From assembly GCA_037447605.1 (NCBI GenBank), contig CM074821.1, positions 506,732 to 531,314 of the forward strand: a stretch of DNA of 24,583 bases, written 5' to 3'. The stretch comes from Zygnema circumcarinatum. Lineage: Eukaryota > Streptophyta > Zygnematophyceae > Zygnematales > Zygnemataceae. Made by a program: the position numbers and the translations under genes. Numbering within the stretch: position 1 is the stretch's first letter; every line of letters begins with the position of its first letter. Shown here piece by piece: positions 10,101-20,288 of this stretch. Under the pieces are notes generated by a model that saw only the letters and a list, made by a program, of their open reading frames with translations, ran no database searches and was not told where the DNA came from.

Positions 10101-13100
10101 GCAGCCTCTTTTTCGCATTTTCTGAAAGCAATGTCATAGTCAGAAAAACACATACTTTTGGGGGTACTCATCCACCAGCCTATGGGCTTGAAGGAAAAGC
10201 TCATTTTTCCGCTTCAGCTCCACTGCAGCTGCCAGGTGGCAAGGCATCACTGGAAGATGAAATGGATCTCTTTCCAGAACCCTGCATGGACGGCACATCA
10301 CCAAAAGGAAAAGAATTGGTTATCTGCCTGAAATAGAAATTATATATACAATATACGCAAAGCTCCTACAAATATTACATTCTGAATGAGGGGTGAATTC
10401 AGAACAAGGGAAGTTCTTGATGGGTGTTTCATTCAGTAGAAAAGTTTATTAAGCGATCAGGCTCTTGCTCTAGTAATTAAGCAAAAGCCCCTACGCTCGA
10501 GACTTGCAAGTCCATTAAATTTTCCACGCCTACTTCTTGCTGAATACAGAGCTATCAAAAGGCTTGGTCACAACCAAGGTCACTGCACAAATGTAATTTC
10601 AAGAATTTCGAGGATTTCACAAAAACCAAGTGCACCTTTTAGATGTTCCATAACTGAGCTCGAACTCCCCTCTATGGTACTGGACTTCAGCTCGGCAAAC
10701 TTGAACGTCGAGATTATCTTCCAAACCAATCTGTCCTTCCGACCAACAAGGCTCATCACCGTCCTCCCTCAACCCTTCCAATATCGATAGCTTTGTCTCC
10801 AAACTATCTTCCTGCCCATGCTGCAAAATCCCAAACAAGACTCTAGAAATCAACAGGTTTGCACACATGACTTCGCACAAGACGATGCTTGTAATAGCCA
10901 GTTAGAAACGAAGTTTAAATTGATGCAAAGTTCAATCAGTGTGGGGAGTGAGATGAAAGGTTTGCCTAGACAAGAATGTAGAGGTGATGATGCACATTGC
11001 TTGCGTAGCCTCGTACCTTACTGGCTCTGCACGAATAGAGAAGCTGAAGCCATCTCTCATCCGGAGAAAACTCGAGTTCCGCCAAAAGGCGTTTTTCTGC
11101 AGGCCAAAACAAGGAATCAAAATTCATGTCTCGAGTCCAAGTAAACAGGCTTTAATTAACACAAAGGTTGTATGAAAAAATACGTATCAGAACTGCTGAA
11201 GCAATGACGACATTTCAAATACCAAGATAGGGACAAGTTCTGCTAAGAAAAAACTGCAAGCTGCGAATCAGGCATGCTTCAGAAACAGACACTCTGCATT
11301 CAATCACACTTTCAGAAGTTTCAAGTGTTTCTAAGCTGTGGCAACACGAGATTTAGGTTTGAATAAACGCTGCAACATGCAAACTCTGGATTTGATGGTA
11401 AAAAAAGTTTAGCACAGCAGGCTGATTGTAAATTCTAAACATTAAATACTTTCCAGCAAAATCCACATGGGGCGAACACCAACTGTGAGCTCATCTCCTC
11501 ATTAAGTTCAAGAGCTTTTCAAGAGCTTGCAAACATGTTCTCAGCTTCTGCTTCACTTGCAGAGGCAGCAGATGTTACAGAGTACAAACTATACTGGTTG
11601 GAATAACTGAACACAGGGCTAATGTGGAATCAACCAGACGATGCAAGGAGAAAGCTAGTGGGGCTACCCTGTATGCATTTCCAGCTGCAATACAACCATA
11701 CGTTTTATGATATGCATGATACATGATCAAGCCAACTAGCTTGAACAAAAAACAAGTACGAAGATACAATGAATAAGAAGCAAAAAAACATCCTTTCCCT
11801 TTTCTCTCTCCCTCTCTCAGAATCAGCCTGACTGATGGTAGCTGGTCAGATGCGGGTTTCTAGGCCCGGATGTGCATCGCAACAGAGGCCTTTACAGACA
11901 CTCAGAGCCCAGTGCGTTTCATCATCCCAGCTTTAGTCTCCATCAGTTCTTTAGGGCCTATGCCCACCAATCCCAATTCAAAAAGATATGCCAACTAAGT
12001 GGTAGAGGTTGCACACCTTGATCGCTGGTCAACATTTGATTGTCAAAAAGATGCTCAAATGCCTGCAAAAAGAGCCCCTCACATCCCTTACATCATTCTG
12101 GGAAAACTCAGAAATGACAAGAGATAATCGAATGCTGGTCAAGACAACCTCCCACAACTAAGACGAACTGAACACCGGAACAGGCGTGCTGCTTTGGAGG
12201 CTAAGCACAAAACTGAAGAAACCAATAAAAATCTATTGCTCCTATACGACAATCAAACTTCTCCACCTTCTCGCTGGCTGGTTGCATGGCACCTACAGAA
12301 GCCGGTGCCTACTTCGTAACAGAATGAGTCAGCACGAAGCGCCGCTTGATACCTGACGCAAAGGCAGCCCCCTCAACATATCACGAAATGTCCATTTCTT
12401 GGATAAACGTGTTCAACTTTAAGTGATTCAAGCGCACGTACAGAGAAAAGTATTGTGAGCTGCAGGTTCAAACGATCAGGATTCTGCAATATTATACGTA
12501 CCACTGCATGGCCTTCATACGATTCTCCAGAGCGTCATACGCTCTTCCTCGCAACAGACAAAGAGCCGCAACAATCTGGAAGAACCACATCCACGTCAAT
12601 AGCAGATATCGCAAGAATTAACGAGAAGGAAAGGCAAGCTCACCCATGGGCAGAGCAATAAAGCCCACAAAACATAGAAGAAGCTAAAAAGGGTTCAAAG
12701 AGGAACCAGCAACATTTTCCGACGAGGAACACAAAGCGAACCTCAATACTAAGACTTCTTCAGCGACAGAAAACATTTAATACTTGAACTCTTTATCACT
12801 GACCATTCAAACATGCACTCTACTGAAAACGAAAAAAACAACCGCGTCGACTTCAAAATGACGCGGTCCTTCGGACACAGAAATAAAACCAACGCCGTGA
12901 AGGCGTCCACGTTTCACGCACATTTATCTCTCTCCCTTCTGAAGCACCCTCCATGTTCTCTTCTTGATCATTCATCGCATCAAGATCTGTGTCCTCCTCT
13001 CCCAGAACTGCCAAGCATTCATCCCACTCCTTCATTTGTCCCTGCAAAAAAAGGAAAGGAACAGACAGCTGAGACAACGTCCTTTCTCCAATCTGCTCTC

Positions 13101-13829
13101 GTCCAGCATTGTCCTCATTCATCAGAATCTCTCGCTTGTGAGTGATGTAGATCAGACAAAAACACAGTACGAGTATCTATCTGAAAGGGAGCTCAGAGAT
13201 CAGATTTCTATAACCCTGTTCTACCAATACCACGCCGTTCAATCGCCAAAACGGTTTAATATAATCTAAGCGCATTCAATGAAATCACATTGAACCCTAA
13301 CATGAGACCGGCAGAGCAAATCGAAAAACACACCAGCAAACCTTTTCTTTGTTGTAAAGGCTACGAAGCTTAAGAGCGCGAGCATCCAAGAAAACGTCGC
13401 ATCAACTGACCGAAACAGAAAACGACAACAGAGCAGTGTACAGTAGCTCCTCCGTGCAAAAGCTAAGCTAAGCTAAGTACGCTATGCGAGCGAAAAAGCA
13501 GAATACTAAATCGAAAGGTTTATTAGGCTCAGATCAACATTCAAAGGCAACAGTATACAATAGCGGCTACAGCAAAAGCTCCGCACCAAACACTTGGCTG
13601 CAAGGTACTTGAAGCGCAGGCTTGCAGCCAGGAGGTGCTCCTGCCGCAGCAGGTGCAGGGCCCGGCGGTACTGCGCGCTCAAGTAGTAGGCCTGCGCGAG
13701 GAGGTACACGTCGGCCGGGTTGTGCTCCGACATCGTGAGCAGCTTGTCCGCGAAGAAGACGGCGGAGGAGTGGAGGTGCTTGCTCAGGCAGTCCCGCACC
13801 ACCGATCGCAGCTTCTCCAGGTGGTCCAT
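7159..13829 (-). CDS. CDC16: Anaphase-promoting complex subunit 6 (CDC16/APC6), complete
   Basis: Exons, 5' to 3' on the - strand: 13829-13587, 13041-12922, 12575-12502, 12352-12313, 12062-12017, 11096-11017, 10820-10636, 10281-10156, 9907-9833, 9601-9476, 9151-9082, 8719-8637, 8352-8239, 8064-7965, 7501-7466, 7296-7159. Total 1656 nt, 551 aa; the Arabidopsis protein is close to 543. CDC16 is a TPR scaffold subunit of the APC/C ubiquitin ligase, acting in the nucleus at mitosis. Clear family blocks: MDHLEKLRSVVRDCLSKHL at the start, then FFADKLL, REINIVAALCLLRGRAYDAL (118-137), EFSPDERW and ALAWFAVGCYYLCIKQYEQA (306-325). These are followed by APAWLGFGNAYAAQ, CHLAVLGIGIEY, DPLVHHELGVVAF, ESLWEATVLNLGHGLRKLR, AALGFTYHLQ and GNVTLAIDYYHK. 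They match the TPR array that fills the C-terminal two thirds. The ATG at 13829 matches the usual N terminus; an in-frame ATG at 13916 would add 29 residues encoded mostly by a GGCA repeat. All introns are GT-AG. Confidence 0.96.
9343..9400 (+). repeat. Telomere-like tract, G-strand orientation
   Basis: TTTTTAGGGTTTAGGGTTTT followed by TAGG and CAGGG variants, in the CDC16 intron between exons 9601-9476 and 9151-9082. It reads TTTAGGG on + and therefore CCCTAAA in the CDC16 sense strand. Confidence 0.8.
11097..12016 (-). other. Largest CDC16 intron (920 nt)
   Basis: Ordinary mixed sequence between the exons ending 12017 and starting 11096. Short open frames occur, but none has a recognisable motif. 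I see no repeat or RNA gene in it. Confidence 0.6.
13042..13586 (-). other. First CDC16 intron (545 nt)
   Basis: Between the first and second CDC16 exons. It contains a short AGCTA repeat at about 13462-13480. Otherwise I see nothing distinctive. Confidence 0.6.
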
Positions 13830-13833
13830 AGCT

Positions 13834-13835
13834 TG

Positions 13836-13899
<64 letters not shown>

Positions 13900-13901
13900 C
13901 C
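13834..13901 (-). repeat. (TGCC)17 / (GGCA)17 microsatellite abutting the CDC16 start codon
   Basis: Seventeen perfect TGCC units on +, ending 4 nt upstream of the CDC16 ATG on -. Read on the CDC16 strand in the frame of that ATG, the repeat encodes GRQA and is open back to an ATG at 13916. It is probably 5' UTR, since APC6 proteins normally begin near MDHLEKL. Confidence 0.95.
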
Positions 13902-13944
13902 ACTACTGCTATGCACAGCGCTCCAAAAGAAGACGATGTGCGCC

Positions 13945-14006
13945 GAGAGAGGGGGAGGGAGAGGGAGAGGGAGACGGAGAGGGAGAGGGAGACGGAGAGG
14001 GAGAGG
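13945..14006 (+). repeat. Purine tract with 18-nt period
   Basis: GAGACGGAGAGGGAGAGG repeats with period 18 (GAGACG at 13971 and 13989). For CDC16 it is a CT-rich stretch 115-180 nt upstream of the ATG, so it may be a pyrimidine-rich 5' leader. Confidence 0.75.
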
Positions 14007-14042
14007 GCGGCCGACTACAGGTACCGCAAGAGCGGACCTCTC

Positions 14043-14050
14043 CTTTTTAT
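14043..14050 (-). promoter_or_regulatory. Possible TATA-like element for CDC16
   Basis: ATAAAAAG on the - strand about 215 nt upstream of the CDC16 ATG. It is a single short match with no mapped transcription start. Confidence 0.25.
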
Positions 14051-14123
14051 GCCGAGCGGCAGTGCAGAGAGTGCAGTACCTGTGCAGCCGTGCGCCCTAT
14101 CTATGCATAAATCCGTTGGAACG

Positions 14124-14149
14124 GTTTAGGGTTTTTAGGGTTTTTAGGA
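14124..14149 (+). promoter_or_regulatory. Telo-box-like TTTAGGG block in the divergent promoter
   Basis: GTTTAGGGTTTTTAGGG followed by TTTTTAGGA. In plants, AAACCCTAA telo boxes are promoter elements common in cell-cycle and translation genes. Here the block is about 300 nt upstream of the CDC16 ATG and 460 nt upstream of the CYP51 ATG. Similar tracts also sit in introns, so it may be only another dispersed repeat. Confidence 0.5.
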
Positions 14150-14228
14150 TTTCTGATTTTTGCATAGAGAAGGCAACGGGCAAATTTCTGACGAGCAGTC
14201 TGCCGTACAGGTAACGGTACAGTCTAGT

Positions 14229-14296
14229 ATCGTATCGAAATGACCTATATCGTATTGGCCTGAAATGTATCATATCGAGCTGATTTTATCGTATCG
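14229..14296 (+). repeat. Cluster of TATCGTATCG-like words
   Basis: TATCGTATCG at 14229-14238 and 14287-14296, with TATATCGTAT and TATCATATCG between them. It is in the divergent spacer and its function is unknown. Confidence 0.6.
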
Positions 14297-14550
14297 TGGG
14301 TTTTGAGCTCTGCCAATGGGAACTCGCCGCGTACACAGAACTGTGGACGTGGCAACATTTAATTCGCCAACGACAAATGAAGTACATAGAAAACTCCAGT
14401 TGTGAACGGTGGAACGGAACGGGGTACGATAAACAAATTTGATTGATTTTGGGCCAATATGGAACCTTGAAACTTGGCATTGTTGGCAGGCTCAAACAAG
14501 ACTGTCAGGCGCAGCTGCAACCTCTCCTGCTGCAAGCGGAGCAGAAGCCG

Positions 14551-14598
14551 GAGCAGAGGGGAGGGAGGGAGAGAGAGGGAGGGAGAGAGAGGGAGGGG
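14551..14598 (+). repeat. GA-rich leader immediately upstream of CYP51
   Basis: GGGAGGGAGAGAGAGGGAGG-type repeats ending 14 nt before the CYP51 ATG at 14612. It stays open in the CYP51 frame back to an ATG at 14474, which would add 46 Arg/Glu/Gly-rich residues. Confidence 0.75.
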
Positions 14599-14611
14599 CT
14601 TGAGGGCAGCC

Positions 14612-17600
14612 ATGTCTGATGCCGCCGCAGGAGAGACAGCGTTTCTGCTTGCAGGGATCCTTCCAGCTTTAAGCAGCTCTGCAGTCCTTCAAGCGATCGC
14701 TTCTGTTGTAGTCTGTTCGATCATTGTAGCTGTCATCTTTAGCGTGTTTCTTTCCAGCAGCGGCAAAAATGCCCCTCCTTTGGTTCCTGGAGTGCCCATA
14801 CTTGGCGGTTTCCTCAAGTTCTTGAAGGGACCAGTCCCTCTCGTGGCTGAATACTATCCTAAGCTCGGAAGTGTGTTCAGCATAAACTTGTTTCATCAGA
14901 AGATTACATTCTTGATCGGCCCGGAAGTCTCTCCGCACTTCTTCAGAGCTTCTGAAGATCTTCTCTCGCAGCAGGAGTGCTATGGTTACTCTGCTCGGAC
15001 GTTTGGAGACGATGTGGTCTTTGCAGTTCCGTATTCTGTGCGGATGGAGCAGTTCCGTTTCTTTGCAGATTCGTTAAAGAGTTCCCGTCTAAGGACGTAC
15101 GCTGATATGATGGTGAATGAAGCGCAGGTCAGTTGTAGACCAGTTGTCCCCTCTCTCCCTCTCTCTCTCCCTCTCCCACTCTCGCCCGCCCACTCTCGCT
15201 TTCTCTTCCTCTCTCCTTTCTCTCAGGGCACTGACGTTACCTCTGAGGAACAGCGTGCTGGCACAAAATGGGCAGTGGCTATTAGTATTTACATAATTGA
15301 CCAAGCTGGCCATTCCGATGCGTTCCACTTATGACAAATTTTTGTTGCTTGTTTTCTTCCTAAACCGTTGCACAATTGTGAAAGCAAAGAAGCATCTCGA
15401 GTCTCCTTTTCTAGCTACACAGTAGAGACTCGCCGGCTTAGAAGGAATCACTTATGCTTGAAGGGCGAGCGGAGAGTTCAGAGTGAATGCCGAGCAATCT
15501 GCACAGCTGGCAAGCGTGAACCACGTTTGGGAAAATATATGTAGGAAAAAGAAACGTTTTTTTTTTTTTAGTACTGGCCTTCAAAATATGAATGTATCGC
15601 ACTTGAGCAAGTTACCGACTGCGTTTGCTTATCTGTAAAGGTCGACCTCCACAGCTCCCGTGGTCTACGCACTCAAGGAGGCTGTTGGGTTGCCAACCAA
15701 TGGCTGGCAATGGCTGGCTTAATTCTCCCCGTGTATAATCGGTTGGAGGTTACGGATAGGTGTCCTGTGCCACAGGCCTTGCTTTAAGAGACTTGAACGG
15801 TTTCCTTATCATGGGTTACAATTAGCTACAGCTAACTAGCGGTTAATAGTTTACAGTTACAGTTAGCTACTGTTTGCAGCAAGTGATAAGGGGCAGAGCA
15901 TGAGATTTGGAGCTGAGGAAAACCTGGCTTATGCTGGAACACAGCTAGAGGGTCTGGTTCCTCTCCTCAGTCTAAAAAGTTTCTTATTCTCCAGGCTGCA
16001 TCTCTATGTCTGATCATTACAACTGTTGCGAATTCTGAGCAGGAATTTTTCGGCAAGTGGGGTGATGAGGGAGAGATCGACCTGAAGGAGGAGATGGCAC
16101 AGCTCATCATCCTGACGGCGAGCAGGTGCCTTCTGGGCAAAGAAGTGAGAGAGCAGATGTTTAACCGGGTTCACTATCTGTTTCACGAGCTGGACGAAGG
16201 GATGATTCCTATCAGGTGAGGCACATTTTGTACTTTAAGAGTGTGTGTCATCAAGTTTGAAGATTTCCTTAGTCATGTGGTTATGAATGAGAGGATTAAG
16301 CTGTAAATTTGAGGAAATCTGGAGTGGGAAATCTTGGTGCAGTGTTGTGGCACCGTGGCTGCCGATCAAACCACACAGACGGAGGGATAAAGCTCGAGAG
16401 GAGCTGCGACAAATATTTTCTCAGATCATTCGAAAGAGAGTTGCCGCTGGAATTCGAGAAAGCGACATGCTGCAGGTATCCTATAGCTTGACTCTGCACG
16501 TGTTGTTCCTTGTATAGTTTCCACTTGTTGACCTCCTTTAATTTACGTGATTCTGAAATGAGAGTAATCATGTGCAGACTATCGGAGCAAGATTGCTAAC
16601 GTTGAGTTGTTTTTCTGACAGGTTTTCATTGATTCAACGTATAAGGCAACGGGGCGAAAAACAACAGAGGGAGAAGTTGCTGGAATGCTGATTGCTGCGC
16701 TTTTTGGTGGCCAACACACGTCATCTCTGACATCAGCATGGATGGGATGCTATTACATAACGTAATCATTATTGCAAACTTATTTGTCAGCTGAATTGCA
16801 AGAGAGCCTGCCTGTTGTTGAAAAAAGTCATGAGCTGTGATAAGTGATTTTGCAGCAATATTCCGATTTGGATTGAGATTTGTAGAAACTAAGTTCTTTC
16901 TCGAGTCCTCAGCTGACACAGATACGCTGTTTCTCTACCAGGAAAAAAGCGTTTGCTCCCGCCCTACTGAAGGAACAACAGGAGGTAATGGGAAGACATG
17001 GTGATGTGTTAAATCATGATGTGTTAAGTGAGATGAATCACCTGCATCGTTTTATGAAGGAGACATTGCGGCTTCATCCTCCTCTCATTATGCTGCTTCG
17101 CTACAACCACTCTCCTTTCCCGTAAGTTACAATCACCATGTTTCGGCTATAAGTTGGTCACAAGAACGGCCGTGCTTTTACCTTAGTTCGCAGCCATTTG
17201 AAGTGTCAAGTGAGCTATGTCTGGGAAGTTATTATTGTTCATGGCTGTGGTTGTGGTGCATATATGTGACATGACAAGCCGGAAACGTTTCGCTGATAGA
17301 TGAAGAGTCATCTTATCCAAACATGGCTAGTTTTTATATATGGCTTACCTATCTTTGGGCTCCAGCATGATAATTATGCCGATGACCTGCTATGCTTATT
17401 TAGTAACATGTTCAGATATAGAATTGTTTATACACCAAATGAAGCTTTCAAATCTGTAAGGTGCTCTTTGTTGCTTATCCAAGCTTCTGGAATGCTGGTT
17501 TTTTTTCCATACTATGACCTCGGCCCCCCCTGATAAGCTCTCATTTGGCTATTCTGGTAGAGTAACGAGTTTTAATTCTTTATAAGAATTGATGGGATCA

Positions 17601-18742
17601 TTTGTGCTCAAACTATCCAGGGTCACTTCGAAGGAGGGTGCCGAATACACCGTGCCAAAGAACTCCATTGTGGCTACATGCCCAGCCTATTCCAACAGGT
17701 ACAGCGCAACTTAAGTTGTGACATTATCTTATATATTATATATGATATATATGTTATTGCAGTGCATGGTGTTGTTGTATTCTGCTTCTGCCCTGAGGCC
17801 ACTCCTGCTCTGTTTATGCATTGGTAAGATTGCTATTTTATACAATGTTTGAAAACTTGCTCTCATGTGAGTCCCGGCCGAAGCAGCTCTCACTCTGTGC
17901 ACGTCATGAATATGTTGTTCTTGGAACAGCAATGGCAGCCACTGACTTGGTAAGGGAAACATGGTTCAGATTGCCATATGTGTTCAGCAATCCCGAGGAG
18001 TTTGATCCCGATCGCTTTGCTCCCGGGAGGGAGGAGGACAAGTCCATGCCCTTCTCCTTTACTGCGTTTGGAGGGGGTCGGCACGGCTGCATGGGAGAAA
18101 GTTTTGCGTACATGCAGGTACATGGAAGGGATCGAATGGCTAGTGATCTTTCTGGTTATACAGTAGATGTCCAGTATACAGGAGATTGGAAGCGGTTCTA
18201 CACTCCAAGTTTATCTTTCTTTCTAGAGAGACTTGGTTCATTGGGCTTAGTGGGTCTCGTAGTCTTTGTCCTGGTGGGGGTCTTTAAGGGATGTGATTGG
18301 GTAGTTGTGGGTTTCTTACGAATCCTCCGTTGCTGTGAAATACAGATGTCATTTTAGGGGGTTTAGTTTACTCTAATGTGAAAGGAGAAATCATCAGCTT
18401 GCAGAGGGCAACCTCATTCGAAGGGTATTGTGCTTAGTACAAAGTGCTACTATTATTATTATTATTATCAGTACTAATAATATTGTTGGAGATTTTGAAA
18501 GGCGAACACTGAAACGCGAAACCAATTATATTGGGAGGCATAAAGAGGAACACTGACACATCAGCGGGATTATTGATGTTTGGCCTGCCCTGCAGATCAA
18601 GACAATATGGAGCATCCTTCTGCGGGACTTCGAGCTTGAGCTGCTTTCACCTTTTCCAGTGCCTGACTACACATCCCTCGTGGTTGGACCCAAAGGGAAG
18701 GTGATGGTCCGCTACAAGAGGAGGAAGCTGACTCCTGCATAA
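14612..18742 (+). CDS. CYP51: Sterol 14-alpha-demethylase, cytochrome P450 CYP51, complete
   Basis: Exons 14612-15127, 16043-16215, 16343-16475, 16622-16761, 16942-17121, 17621-17698, 17970-18117, 18596-18742 (TAA at 18740). Total 1515 nt, 504 aa, normal for the family. The enzyme removes the 14-alpha-methyl group of a sterol precursor (obtusifoliol in plants) at the ER, using electrons from P450 reductase. Seen: an N-terminal hydrophobic anchor (about 25-48), proline-rich [12 protein letters not shown] (55-66), [20 protein letters not shown], and I-helix FGGQHTSS (302-309). The ExxR motif is ETLR (361-364). Heme-binding [10 protein letters not shown] (440-449) has Cys447 as thiolate ligand, and the C terminus is [11 protein letters not shown]. 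Blocks such as [11 protein letters not shown] and HRRRDKAR are typical of plant CYP51G. Oddities: the B-C loop reads [18 protein letters not shown] (124-141), with Tyr126 where plants have Phe and Arg129 where the family has Pro. The start at 14612 places the anchor normally; a longer in-frame start at 14474 is less likely. Confidence 0.97.
15128..16042 (+). other. CYP51 intron 1 (915 nt) with CT tract and decoy acceptor
   Basis: Donor GTCAGT at 15128, acceptor GAGCAG at 16042. A CT-rich tract at about 15149-15225 ends in TTTCTCTCAG at 15227, a strong-looking 3' splice site, yet what follows does not resemble CYP51. If the intron is retained, the frame stays open to a TGA at 15332. The rest holds a T run (about 15558), TTGCCAACC/GGCTGGCAATGG words (about 15688-15717) and an AGTTA/GCTAAC repeat (about 15818-15870). 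Confidence 0.8.
18448..18484 (+). repeat. (TAT)n microsatellite in CYP51 intron 7
   Basis: CTATTATTATTATTATTATC followed by AGTACTAATAATATTG. It lies in the 478-nt intron before the last CYP51 exon. Confidence 0.8.
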
Positions 18743-20288
18743 GCTGCACGAGAGATTCTTTCTACAATAAGCGATTCATTTGGGGAAGGGTGCGTTTGCC
18801 ACCCTTTCCAACTATTCACTCAAGGTCAATGGATTCAGGAGTCCTGGCCCAAAAAACAGCCAAAACGATGTCTTGCAAGGTCAGAATAATTATTTCTGTT
18901 ATTGCTCAGTATTGGGATTTTTGGCTTTTTCTGTCGTTTCCTGTTAATAGGAGCCATGTTAGGCTGAGTCATACCACTACCATGAAGGTAAGATGTCAAG
19001 TAGAAGCTATCATAGGCTGGCTCACACGTACTCTTGATAAGATAATCAGAGAGGCATTGCTTTGGCAGGCAAAGATTCAGGGAACCTGGCGCTACATGCT
19101 CGTATAGGGGGTCAATTTCCTTTTTTTACCCGTTATTGGGTCGAAACTGTAGACTTCTGTGTTGTGTTGAGTTGAGTTCAAACCCTTATGATGCACATGC
19201 AATTCATGGACGGATGGGAGCATGAGTGGATGAGAGGATGGATGGGTGTACATCTAATGGCGTGACTCCACTCGTCAGACCCTAAAAGCGTGGTGGGGTG
19301 TCCGCTCTGACGGTTTTGTACTCTCCCAAGCGACACATTAGTCTTTAGTGTTCATCAAGGAGCACCTCTGGCTGTTTTGTATCAACCTGTTGGCTTCAAA
19401 GATAGATTGTGGTGGTAACTGGGCGGTCAACAAAAGCTTATTGCTGTTTTTCGGAGGAAGGAAAATGCGGGGAAGTGTGTTCTAAAGAAAGCACTTCCGA
19501 GGTGTAACATGAATGAAGTATTCATCCTGGAGGTCAAGGTCGAGGGTGTAGTGTATTGGTTCCACCCACTATGAATCCATCCAGAGTGGGATAGACAGAC
19601 GAACTTAAGAGTGGCATGTGAGCAGAATAAGGCTCGAAGCTGTGCCCTCCTAAACTCCCCCAAAAATTCCCGAACCCTTCAATCCTGTCCTGTCTGTGCA
19701 AACATGGTGTTGAAGCAGCTGCGATGTCTTTTTTCTCTCAGATCTTGTTATTGTTTGACCTTCGTGATTACTCTGTGAGACTTTCCAGCCCTTTTCCTTG
19801 GTGGTGATTTCCGAAATGTGCTCTTCATTATGAATGTGATCGGCCATGATTCCGCTGGGGGTTCAAGCCCCTCTTTAGGGTTTTATGGTTTTTAGGGTTT
19901 TAGGGTTTTTATGGTTTTAGGGTTTTAGGGTTTTTAGGGTCAACTTATCAAGTCAGTCACCCTAGTAACATTTCGGCTGCAAAGCGATGACCTTCACTAG
20001 ATGAACAAACCATTCATGGCCTCGATTACCTTCAATTGATCGAGGTCGCTCCAACCGTATACATAACACAGTAGGTGGAGGTGCTTATCAAACGTTATAC
20101 AAATGCCGGTCGGCCTCACCCTCTACCTCCCAAGGAGAAGGAGCCCATGAGCCTTTTCTTGGTTTAGTGACTACCAAGAGGAGCATCAGCTTCAAATACA
20201 TTTTGTACAGAGAATTTATTTCATATAGGGTCTGAGTATAGTCAAGTCATGTTCAATGGTCCCCGTTGGGGCAGAGCCGGTCGACCGA
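18743..20288. other. Convergent spacer between CYP51 and SEC1 3' ends
   Basis: About 1.5 kb, presumably including both 3' UTRs. It holds a GGATG-rich stretch (about 19210-19250) and a telomere-like block (19874-19940). A 105-codon open frame at 18790-19107 (+) has no recognisable domain and is not called. No tRNA or transposon signature was found. Confidence 0.6.
19874..19940 (+). repeat. Telomere-like tract, G-strand orientation
   Basis: About eight units of TTTTAGGG and TTTTTAGGG with two TATGG variants. It sits in the convergent spacer, not at a gene start, so it is not acting as a classical telo-box here. Confidence 0.85.

Larger units (their letters stand above)
13830..14611. promoter_or_regulatory. 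Divergent CDC16/CYP51 intergenic region
   Basis: A head-to-head spacer of about 780 bp that must hold both promoters. From left to right it contains the (TGCC)17 repeat, a purine tract with an 18-nt period, a TATA-like word on -, a telo-box-like block, a TATCG repeat cluster and a GA-rich leader before the CYP51 ATG. I see no clear TATA box for CYP51. The regulatory role is inferred from gene orientation. Confidence 0.7.

Noticed and set aside
14474-14611. Longer CYP51 start adding 46 Arg/Glu-rich residues
   Set aside because: It would place a charged repeat before the membrane anchor, which CYP51 proteins do not have; the ATG at 14612 fits the family length.
18790-19107. 105-codon open frame after CYP51
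   Set aside because: No domain or similarity that I recognise; it lies in the likely CYP51 3' region.
19846-19880. T-arm-like GGGGGTTCAAGCCCCT suggesting a tRNA
   Set aside because: No acceptor, D or anticodon arms could be fitted upstream.
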